From: Saprospiraceae bacterium
GTDB lineage: Bacteria; Bacteroidota; Bacteroidia; Chitinophagales; Saprospiraceae
Length of the DNA stretch: 5,450 bases
NCBI GenBank assembly: GCA_023300255.1
Contig: JALZWC010000136.1
Coordinates: 1-5,450 of the forward strand
Direction of reading: 5' to 3'
Shown one piece after another: positions 1 to 5,450 of this stretch; positions within the stretch are counted from its first letter, which is position 1, and every line of letters starts with the position of its first letter. The notes under the pieces are model-generated. The model was not told where the DNA came from. It saw nothing but the letters and a program-made list of their open reading frames with translations, and did no database searches. The position numbers were made by a program, and so were the translations under genes.

Positions 1-1
1 C

Positions 2-19
2 TACTAGACTTACTAGACA
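2..19. repeat. Two-copy 9-base tandem repeat at window edge
   Basis: TACTAGACT is followed directly by TACTAGACA, and CTAG occurs again at 20-23. Only two copies are visible, and the first starts almost at the window boundary, so a longer array could lie upstream. It may equally be chance. No function is assigned. Confidence 0.3.
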
Positions 20-88
20 CTAGCCAGATACTTGGATAGTTTTATGAAGTAAGATCCTCTCTAAAAACTATGTGGCCTATGTACCTCG

Positions 89-96
89 TATGTTTG
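89..96 (+). promoter_or_regulatory. Candidate -7 promoter element for ggt
   Basis: TATGTTTG is an exact match to TAnnTTTG, the -7 element recognised by the primary sigma factor of Bacteroidota. It would place the transcript start near 102 and give ggt a leader of about 100 bases. No clear TTG/TTTG -33 element lies 17-23 bases upstream, which lowers confidence. The rest of 1-200 shows no supportable gene or RNA structure. Confidence 0.35.
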
Positions 97-200
97 TAGT
101 GCGGTAAAAAATGTCAACATCTTATTGTGTTCTTTAGATTTAATATATATGTTCCCCCAATTCTTTACACACTCAAACGAAATCCATTTTAAAATAAATC

Positions 201-1925
201 ATGAATCGAATAGTATTAATAGCACTACTAGCAAGTATAAGCCTACAACTCTTCGGCCAGCCAGCGCAAGAAGCAGCGCCCATATTCGCAGCGGATGTAT
301 TACACCATCCAGTAGTCGGTACAAAAGGAATGGTCGCCAGTCAACATAAACTAGCAACGCAAGTAGGTTTAGATATTTTAAAGAAAGGAGGGAATGCAAT
401 AGATGCAGCCGTAGCCGTTGGATTTAGTTTAGCCGTAGTCTTACCACGTGCAGGCAATCTAGGCGGAGGCGGTTTTATGCTCGTGCATGAAGCAAAAAAA
501 GGAACAACAAAATCTTTTAACTATAGAGAGATGGCTCCTGCTAAATCCTACAAAGATATGTATTTAGATGCCGAAGGAAATGTGGACAAAGAGAAATTAA
601 ATTCCCAATACCTAGCATCAGGAGTTCCTGGAAGCGTTGCTGGAATGACCAGAGCCTTGGACTTATACGGTACGATGAAATTAGAAGATATTATTGCGCC
701 AGCGATCAAATTGGCGGAAGATGGCTTTATAGTAACTTATGATTTAGCAAGAGTTCTAAAAGGTTTAGAAAAGAGATTACGCAAATTTCCAGAAACAGAA
801 AAAATATTTTATAAGGCCAACGGAGGCTACTATGAAGCGGGTGATTTATTTGTCCAAAAAGATTTAGCTTGGAGTTTAAAGGAAATTGCTAAAGAAGGAC
901 CTGATGCTTTTTACAAAGGAAAGGTTGGAAAAAAGATAGCAAAAGACATGGAAAAAAATGGTGGAATAATCACCATGAAAGACCTCAACAACTATAAGGT
1001 AGAAGAACTAGAACCTGTTTGGGGAAGCTATAGAGGATATGATGTTGCTAGTATGCCACCACCTAGTTCTGGTGGAGTACATATTGTACAAATGCTAAAT
1101 ATTTTAGAGTATTTTCCATTAGGCTATTTAGGGCATAATTCCGCAGAAACCATTCATTTAATGGCAGAAACGATGAAGCTCGCCTATGCTGATAGAAGTG
1201 AACATCTAGGAGATCCTAATTTTTGGAAAGTCCCTGTAAAAGGAATTACATCGAAAGCATATGCGGCGGAATTAAAAGAAAAAATTAATAGATGGCAAGC
1301 TACGCCCTCCGAGCAAATAAAGCCAAGTAAGCCTCAAACTTATGAGAGTGACGAGACAACACACTTTACGGTAGTTGATAAAAATGGAAATGTAGTTTGT
1401 AGTACTTATACTTTAAATTTCAGCTTTGGATCAGGTGTTGTTGCGAAAGGCACTGGCATCTTGATGAATAATGAAATGAGTGACTTTGCAGCGAAGCCTG
1501 GAGAAGCAGATGCTTTTGGTTTAATTGGTGGTTTAGCGAACGCAGTCGAGCCTGGTAAAAGACCATTGAGTAGCATGACACCAACAATGGTTTTCAAAGA
1601 TGGCCAACCATATTTTGCAACTGGTAGCCCAGGTGGAAGTAGAATTATTACGACGGTGCTACAAACCATTTTAAATATTATTGACCATGGTATGAATGTA
1701 GCAGAAGCAGCGAATGCGCCAAGGGTTCATCATCAATGGTACCCAGAGGTATTGTATATTGAAAAGGGCGTGGGTTTTGATACGCAAAATTTATTACGTT
1801 CTAGACAACATACGGTTAAGTATAGAAATGCAATGGGTAGTACGCAAACAATTATGTTTAGAGATGGTCTGTTGTTTGGTGCCTCTGATCCTCGTCGACC
1901 AGATGCGGCTACTATGGGTTTTTGA
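201..1925 (+). CDS. ggt: Gamma-glutamyltransferase (glutathione hydrolase), periplasmic
   Basis: This enzyme cleaves the gamma-glutamyl bond of glutathione and other gamma-glutamyl compounds, passing the glutamyl group to water or an amino acid. The 574 residues run collinear with the roughly 580-residue E. coli enzyme. Residues 1-20 look like a cleavable Sec signal peptide (hydrophobic, no lipobox), so it should act in the periplasm. The large-subunit part carries R109 in the NYREMAPAK motif, the counterpart of the substrate-binding Arg114 of E. coli. The autoprocessing site is E385/T386 in DETTHF, with T386 as the predicted N-terminal nucleophile of the small subunit. T404, N406, D428, S457-S458 and G478-G479 match the known substrate-binding and oxyanion residues. 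A lid loop (about 433-444) is present, but the position equivalent to E. coli Tyr444 is Phe439. The ATG at 201 follows an A/T-rich tract without Shine-Dalgarno, usual for Bacteroidota, and directly starts the signal peptide. No frameshift or truncation is seen. The family assignment is secure; the physiological substrate is inferred. Confidence 0.97.
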   Translation: MNRIVLIALLASISLQLFGQPAQEAAPIFAADVLHHPVVGTKGMVASQHKLATQVGLDILKKGGNAIDAAVAVGFSLAVVLPRAGNLGGGGFMLVHEAKKGTTKSFNYREMAPAKSYKDMYLDAEGNVDKEKLNSQYLASGVPGSVAGMTRALDLYGTMKLEDIIAPAIKLAEDGFIVTYDLARVLKGLEKRLRKFPETEKIFYKANGGYYEAGDLFVQKDLAWSLKEIAKEGPDAFYKGKVGKKIAKDMEKNGGIITMKDLNNYKVEELEPVWGSYRGYDVASMPPPSSGGVHIVQMLNILEYFPLGYLGHNSAETIHLMAETMKLAYADRSEHLGDPNFWKVPVKGITSKAYAAELKEKINRWQATPSEQIKPSKPQTYESDETTHFTVVDKNGNVVCSTYTLNFSFGSGVVAKGTGILMNNEMSDFAAKPGEADAFGLIGGLANAVEPGKRPLSSMTPTMVFKDGQPYFATGSPGGSRIITTVLQTILNIIDHGMNVAEAANAPRVHHQWYPEVLYIEKGVGFDTQNLLRSRQHTVKYRNAMGSTQTIMFRDGLLFGASDPRRPDAATMGF

Positions 1926-1990
1926 TGTTTTTAAAAAATAATAGTGAGCGACACTTTTAAAGTGTCACCCACCATTATTCTTTAAAAACA
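1926..1990. terminator. 65-base inverted repeat after ggt; possible bidirectional terminator
   Basis: The repeat begins on the base after the ggt TGA stop. Bases 1926-1957 pair with 1959-1990 at 28 of 32 positions around T1958. The inner stem, GACACTTT against AAAGTGTC, is perfect, and the outer arms are A- and T-rich. On the + strand the four mispairs are all A/C (1936/1980, 1943/1973, 1947/1969, 1949/1967). An RNA from the - strand would read each of them as a G-U wobble. On the + strand the inner stem is followed by the U-rich but interrupted CATTATTCTTT, so a terminator role is plausible but not canonical. No promoter box is visible between it and the next gene, so some readthrough may be expected. 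It could instead be an mRNA 3'-end stabiliser or a small palindromic repeat element. Confidence 0.5.
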
Positions 1991-2042
1991 AGCGCCTTAC
2001 CGTAAAGAGTTCAGGAAGTCTATAGAGAAAAAAATAAAAAAA

Positions 2043-3530
2043 ATGAAGTGGGGAAACAAGCATCAATGGGTATATATTTTATTGGGACCATTGCTATTCC
2101 TAATAGTCAAATTGTTACCAGTACCAGAAGATCTTTCACCAGCCGCACACAATGTCTTAGCCTCTACAGCATGGTTAGTAATTTGGTGGTTGACGGAAGC
2201 ACTGCCTATCGCCATTACCTCTTTATTACCATTAATTTTATTTCCATTATTAAGTATCTTATCCATTAAGGTAGCTTCCGATTATTATGCAAGTCCGATT
2301 ATTTTCTTATTCCTTGGTGGATTTATATTAGCCTTGGCAATGGAGAAATGGAATTTGCACAAACGTATTGCGCTCTATATAATACAAAAAACAGGCACCA
2401 ATCAACGACAAATATTATTGGGATTTATAGCCGCTACGGGCGGACTTTCCATGTGGATCTCCAATACGGCCACTACAATGATGATGTTACCTATTGCCTT
2501 GTCGATCATCAGTCAATTTAATGCCATTCTAGAATCTGCTGCTACTGATAAAGTAGTAGATAAAAAATTCGGAAAAGCCTTAGTAATGAGTATTGCTTTT
2601 TCTGCCTCCATAGGTGGGATGGCAACGATCGTTGGTACACCTACCAATTTAATTTTAGTGGAAGGTGTTAAACAATTATATGACTATGACATTCCTTTCG
2701 ACCAATGGTTTATGTTTGGACTGCCACTAGTTATTTTATTATTAAGTATTCTTTGGTGGCATTTTAGTTTTAACGTATTTAAATTGAGTAAACAGCAAGT
2801 ACCAGGAGCTAGTCAAGTCATCCAAAAAGAAATACATAGCTTAGGGAAGATGAGTTATGAAGAAAAATTAGTAGCAATTATTTTTGGGATAGTCGCACTT
2901 GCATGGATTTTACGCAAACCCCTTCTCTCGCCAATTATTCCAAATATTAATGATACCACAATTGCTTTAATTGGTGCAGTTAGTTTATTCATCATTCCTT
3001 CTCGTCAACAACAAGGTCGTTTTTTAATGGATTGGGCGTATGCAAAAAAACTACCATGGGAAGTTGTTCTATTGTTCGGCGGTGCCTTTGCATTGGCAGG
3101 AAGTTTCTCTTCTTCTGGACTAACTACTTTCTTGGCCAGTAAAATGACGGCGCTAGCTTCCTTTCCTTTTTGGGTCATGCTATTAGCCATTGTAGCATTT
3201 GTGAATTACCTAACAGAATTAACCCAGAACATGGCGACTTGTACTTTGATGATTCCCATATTGGCGGCTTTATCTTTGACGATAGATGTACACCCACTAG
3301 GACTCATGATCGGCATGACGATTGCTGCTTCTTGTGCTTTTATGATGCCCGTAGCAACCGCACCTAACGCAATAGTTTTTGGTTCTGGACAGTTGGAAAT
3401 CAAGGATATGGTGCGTGCTGGATTTTTATTAAATATCTTTTCTATTATATTGATTACTTTATTTGTATATTTTATATTACCTTTTATTTGGGATATAGAT
3501 CTATTCGTGTATCCAAATTCTTATAAATAA
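2043..3530 (+). CDS. SLC13/DASS-family sodium:anion (dicarboxylate/sulfate-type) symporter
   Basis: This is an inner-membrane carrier of the divalent anion:Na+ symporter family (Na_sulph_symp), whose members import succinate, malate, citrate or sulfate with sodium. The 495 residues are strongly hydrophobic throughout, with a charged cytosol-like stretch near 247-275, consistent with the family's roughly 11-helix, two-repeat fold. The first Ser-Asn-Thr motif is intact at S140-N141-T142, followed by ATTMMMLP. GTPTN sits at 198-202. Residues 429-445 match the PROSITE SLC13 signature, including A-S, F433, P436, N442 and V445. The second binding motif, normally Ser-Asn-Thr or similar in the VcINDY-type repeat, reads Q395-N396-M397 within LTELTQNMAT. 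This may alter substrate or ion selectivity. The ATG at 2043 follows a long A-rich tract typical of Bacteroidota starts. The aminotransferase gene begins 19 bases after its stop, so the two are probably co-transcribed. The family is firm; the substrate cannot be named. Confidence 0.93.
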   Translation: MKWGNKHQWVYILLGPLLFLIVKLLPVPEDLSPAAHNVLASTAWLVIWWLTEALPIAITSLLPLILFPLLSILSIKVASDYYASPIIFLFLGGFILALAMEKWNLHKRIALYIIQKTGTNQRQILLGFIAATGGLSMWISNTATTMMMLPIALSIISQFNAILESAATDKVVDKKFGKALVMSIAFSASIGGMATIVGTPTNLILVEGVKQLYDYDIPFDQWFMFGLPLVILLLSILWWHFSFNVFKLSKQQVPGASQVIQKEIHSLGKMSYEEKLVAIIFGIVALAWILRKPLLSPIIPNINDTTIALIGAVSLFIIPSRQQQGRFLMDWAYAKKLPWEVVLLFGGAFALAGSFSSSGLTTFLASKMTALASFPFWVMLLAIVAFVNYLTELTQNMATCTLMIPILAALSLTIDVHPLGLMIGMTIAASCAFMMPVATAPNAIVFGSGQLEIKDMVRAGFLLNIFSIILITLFVYFILPFIWDIDLFVYPNSYK

Positions 3531-3549
3531 CGACGAAAGCATTTTCCTA

Positions 3550-4695
3550 ATGAAGTTCACTTCAAAATTACCTGAGACAGGTATTACTATTTTTTCGGTA
3601 ATGTCTGCATTAGCAAACGAGCATAAAGCAATCAATTTAGGGCAAGGCTTCCCAGATTTTGATTGTGATATAAAATTGCGGCAGCTAGTAACTAAATATT
3701 TAAACGATAATAAAAATCAATATTGTCCTATGCCGGGCTTATTGGCTTTACGTCAATCTATCAGTAAGAAAATTAATCGTTCTTATGGAATGGCCATTGA
3801 TCCAGCCACAGAGATATGTGTAACGGCAGGTGCCACCCAGGCATTATTCACAGCGATCACCGCTTTTATTAATCAAGGAGAGGAGGTAATCATTATAGAA
3901 CCTGCTTATGATTCTTATGTGCCATCAATACAGATTGCAGGAGGGATTCCTAGATCTTATCAGATGACTTATCCAGATTATTCGATCGACTGGAATCAGA
4001 TTGAATCGATGGTCAATGAGCGAACTAAAATGATGATTATTAATACGCCTCATAATCCAACAGGTACTGTTTTAGCAGAAGCTGATTTGCTTGCATTAGA
4101 AAATATTGTAGCGAATAAAAACATCATTGTATTAAGTGATGAAGTCTATGAACATTTAATTTATGATGAGCAACAGCATCAAAGTGTCTTGAGGTTTCCA
4201 AACTTATTTCAACAGAGTTTAGCAGTCTTTTCTTTTGGAAAAACATTTCATAGCACTGGCTGGAAAATGGGCTATTGTGTTGGACCTGCCCCATTGATGA
4301 AAGAATTTAAAAAGGTACATCAATGGAATGTCTTTTGTGTAAATTCTTTTACCCAGTATGCTTTAGCCGAACACCTACAAGACCCGGATACCTATGAGCA
4401 GCTTCCTGCTTTTTTTCAACAAAAAAGAGATTACCTAACTAATAGTTTGGCCAATACACCTTTGATTCCTAAAGTATCTCAAGGTACTTTTTTCCAATTA
4501 TTCAATTATGAACAAATTAGTGATCTGGAAGATGCCGAATTTGCAAAGTATTTAACTACTGATATTGGTGTTGCCGCTATTCCTTTATCTCCCTTTTATT
4601 CTAAACCTCCAGGTGATAAAGTAATAAGATTATGTTTTGCCAAAAAGGAAACAACGTTGGCGACAGCGGCGGAGCGACTAGCGAAGTTAATTTGA
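3550..4695 (+). CDS. PLP-dependent methionine/glutamine-K-type aminotransferase (YbdL/KAT I group)
   Basis: This is a cytoplasmic fold-type I aminotransferase, class I/II. Its closest recognisable relatives are E. coli YbdL (methionine aminotransferase, 386 residues) and the kynurenine aminotransferase I/glutamine transaminase K group; this protein has 381 residues. Visible motifs in order: GQGFPDF (31-37) near the N terminus, the cofactor phosphate region TAGATQAL (92-99), NTPHNPTG (165-172) with N169 contacting the PLP ring oxygen, SDEVYEHL (196-203) with D197 and Y200, the Schiff-base lysine K231 in SFGKTFHSTGWKMGY, and R360 in VIRLCFAKKE, predicted to bind the substrate carboxylate. Having Lys239 after Gly-Trp, where many aspartate aminotransferases have Arg, is typical of this subgroup. 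A likely role is transamination of 2-oxo-4-methylthiobutanoate to methionine in methionine salvage, or of aromatic amino acids or glutamine; family members can also act as cysteine-S-conjugate beta-lyases. It lies 19 bases after the transporter and probably shares its transcript. No omega-amidase gene, a frequent functional partner, is present in this window. Confidence 0.92.
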   Translation: MKFTSKLPETGITIFSVMSALANEHKAINLGQGFPDFDCDIKLRQLVTKYLNDNKNQYCPMPGLLALRQSISKKINRSYGMAIDPATEICVTAGATQALFTAITAFINQGEEVIIIEPAYDSYVPSIQIAGGIPRSYQMTYPDYSIDWNQIESMVNERTKMMIINTPHNPTGTVLAEADLLALENIVANKNIIVLSDEVYEHLIYDEQQHQSVLRFPNLFQQSLAVFSFGKTFHSTGWKMGYCVGPAPLMKEFKKVHQWNVFCVNSFTQYALAEHLQDPDTYEQLPAFFQQKRDYLTNSLANTPLIPKVSQGTFFQLFNYEQISDLEDAEFAKYLTTDIGVAAIPLSPFYSKPPGDKVIRLCFAKKETTLATAAERLAKLI

Positions 4696-4751
4696 TGGGA
4701 GATTATATTTTAAAATTTCCCACGAACAATCCTATTGTAAGAGATGTTATT

Positions 4752-4759
4752 TATATTTG
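4752..4759 (+). promoter_or_regulatory. Candidate -7 promoter element for the barrel-protein gene
   Basis: TATATTTG is an exact match to the Bacteroidota -7 consensus TAnnTTTG. A TTG at 4735-4737 could serve as the -33 element, but the 14-base gap is shorter than the usual 17-23. The predicted transcript start is near 4766, about 50 bases before the GTG at 4816. This suggests the last gene is transcribed separately from the transporter-aminotransferase pair. Confidence 0.45.
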
Positions 4760-4780
4760 AGTCGTTTCAGTTAGTCTGTA

Positions 4781-4819
4781 ATGGCTAAAGTCACCTTAGT
4801 AAATCAAATTATAAAGTGA
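4781..4819 (+). CDS. Possible 12-codon leader ORF overlapping the next start
   Basis: An ATG at 4781 opens a 12-residue frame, MAKVTLVNQIIK, ending at TGA 4817-4819. Its last bases overlap the GTG start of the following gene in a GTGA arrangement, a classic geometry for translational coupling. It lies just downstream of the predicted transcript start. There is no Shine-Dalgarno, and such a short ORF can easily arise by chance. The peptide resembles nothing I recognise and has no obvious run of regulatory codons. If real, its function would be to deliver ribosomes to the weak GTG start. Confidence 0.25.
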   Translation: MAKVTLVNQIIK

Positions 4820-5352
4820 AGAAGTTCCTTTTGTTTATTTTAGTATGCTGTTATAATTCAGCCTTTTGCCAATTAGAATTAGGCGTAGAAATACAAGCTT
4901 ATCCTACCGGCTTGATTCCAGGTATCCATATAGAATATGGGCTTACGGAACAATCAGGATTACAAGGAAGAATTGGATATAATATAGTTCGACATAGAGA
5001 TTTGGGGGAGCATGAAGACGAACGAGGAGGTGGTTTCGGCGGTACTTTGGGTTACCGTTATTATTTTAAACCTAGTAGAACAGGAATTATGTTAGGCCTT
5101 AGATCTGATCTCTGGAGAAACGAAATAGATTGGAAAGACAATATTGGCGCAATTGATGAAATTATAGGTAAAACAAAAGTTACTGTCTTACAACCGACCG
5201 CTGAATTAGGTTATGTGTTTTTATTAAATAATGGACTGATTTTTTTACCTACTATTTCACTAGGGGCAGAAATTAATATAGAAACAGATGGGGCTGACGT
5301 TGGACAAGGAGCTATTATTTTATTGGGAGTCACTGTAGCCAAAAGATTATAA
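4816..5352 (+). CDS. Small exported outer-membrane beta-barrel protein, function unknown
   Basis: The 178-residue product starts with KKFLLFILVCCYNSAFC, a signal peptide with probable cleavage before Q19. The C18 context (SAFC) is a poor lipobox, so a lipoprotein is less likely. The remaining 160 residues show alternating polar/hydrophobic segments near 20-29, 34-42, 48-60, 72-84, 90-106, 121-136, 140-156 and 164-176. Eight such strands would fit a small OmpX/OmpA-transmembrane-size barrel. A glycine-rich charged loop (HEDERGGG, 66-73) and the phrase GYRYYFKPS (79-87) resemble small outer-membrane proteins of Bacteroidota. The C terminus ends in Leu rather than the aromatic residue common in proteobacterial barrels. 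GTG is the only sensible start: the in-frame stop TAA at 4786-4788 lies upstream with no ATG in between, and GTG leads directly into the signal peptide. A promoter box upstream and a terminator downstream suggest a single-gene unit. No specific function can be assigned. Confidence 0.8.
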   Translation: MKKFLLFILVCCYNSAFCQLELGVEIQAYPTGLIPGIHIEYGLTEQSGLQGRIGYNIVRHRDLGEHEDERGGGFGGTLGYRYYFKPSRTGIMLGLRSDLWRNEIDWKDNIGAIDEIIGKTKVTVLQPTAELGYVFLLNNGLIFLPTISLGAEINIETDGADVGQGAIILLGVTVAKRL

Positions 5353-5410
5353 GGAATGACGAAATAATAACTGTCTCAACTTGGCTTGCCCTTTTCCAGT
5401 CTTAGAAAGC

Positions 5411-5450
5411 AAAAAAAAGAGTCCGTAGCCCTGCTATGCACTAGTTTTTT
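5411..5450 (+). terminator. Intrinsic terminator after the barrel-protein gene
   Basis: The inner stem pairs 5424-5429 (CGTAGC) with 5433-5438 (GCTATG, one G-U pair) across a CCT loop. The stem continues after a C/C mismatch with AGT (5420-5422) against ACT (5440-5442). It is flanked by an A8 run at 5411-5418 and a T run at 5445-5450 that reaches the window end. The A and T flanks mean it could work in both directions, possibly shared with a convergent gene beyond the window. The barrel-gene stop lies about 60 bases upstream, and no other feature is seen in 5353-5410. Confidence 0.7.

Noticed and set aside
70..137. Very short ATG frames upstream of ggt (70-99 and 111-137) as leader peptides
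   Set aside because: Eight to nine codons, not adjacent to or overlapping the ggt start. The first would begin before the predicted transcript start.
125..349. Open frame on the + strand overlapping the ggt start
   Set aside because: It overlaps the ggt coding sequence in another frame; the product has no recognisable domain and low-complexity Ser/Arg/Thr composition.
1406..1669. Antisense open frame inside ggt
   Set aside because: It lies opposite the highly conserved small-subunit coding region and is explained as its shadow; no start context or independent features.
1714..1941. + strand frame running past the ggt stop into the inverted repeat
   Set aside because: The ggt frame here encodes conserved family sequence through its C terminus (residues 560-574), so this is not a frameshifted extension or a separate gene.
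1926..1990. Inverted repeat as an insertion-sequence remnant or MITE
   Set aside because: No target-site duplication or transposase remnant is visible. It sits exactly after a stop codon, which favours a terminator-like role; copy number in the genome would be needed to revisit this.
4696..4722. Possible hairpin TGGGA...TCCCA directly after the aminotransferase stop
   Set aside because: Only five solid pairs around a large A/T-rich interior, with no T run following. Too weak to call a terminator, although transcription may still end here.
4861..4872. Cys18 of the barrel protein as a lipoprotein lipidation site
   Set aside because: The preceding residues Ser-Ala-Phe do not fit a lipobox (Phe at -1 instead of Gly/Ala/Ser), and the mature protein looks like a barrel. 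Ordinary signal peptidase cleavage before Q19 is preferred.

Overview
The window looks like ordinary chromosome from a low-GC (roughly 38% by eye) member of the Bacteroidota. Three observations support this. Starts lack Shine-Dalgarno motifs and are preceded by A/T-rich tracts. Two perfect matches to the Bacteroidota -7 promoter element TAnnTTTG lie in the intergenic regions. The last gene encodes a small outer-membrane-barrel-type protein of a style common in this phylum. A lineage such as Saprospiria or Chitinophagia is possible, but I cannot fix it from sequence alone.

All four convincing genes are on the + strand. (1) Positions 201-1925: a complete periplasmic gamma-glutamyltransferase (ggt), very close to the E. 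coli type. (2) Positions 2043-3530: an SLC13/DASS-family anion:sodium symporter. (3) Positions 3550-4695, 19 bases further on: a PLP-dependent methionine/glutamine-K-type aminotransferase (YbdL/KAT I group). (4) Positions 4816-5352: a small exported beta-barrel protein of unknown role with a GTG start. Positions 1-200 hold no supportable gene, only a possible ggt promoter and a short repeat at the window edge.

The regulatory layout is fairly clear. A 65-base inverted repeat starts directly after the ggt stop and may terminate or punctuate transcription before the transporter. The transporter and aminotransferase are close enough to be one transcript. The barrel gene probably has its own promoter (box at 4752-4759), may be preceded by a 12-codon leader ORF whose stop overlaps its start, and is followed by a good intrinsic terminator at the window end.

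A metabolic link between the first three genes is plausible but unproven: extracytoplasmic glutathione or gamma-glutamyl breakdown, carboxylate/anion import, and transamination of sulfur or aromatic amino acids. I found no mobile element, CRISPR array, RNA gene, defence cassette or clearly novel system. The observations most worth a second look are the post-ggt inverted repeat, the overlapping leader ORF, and two residue substitutions in otherwise conserved active or binding sites.
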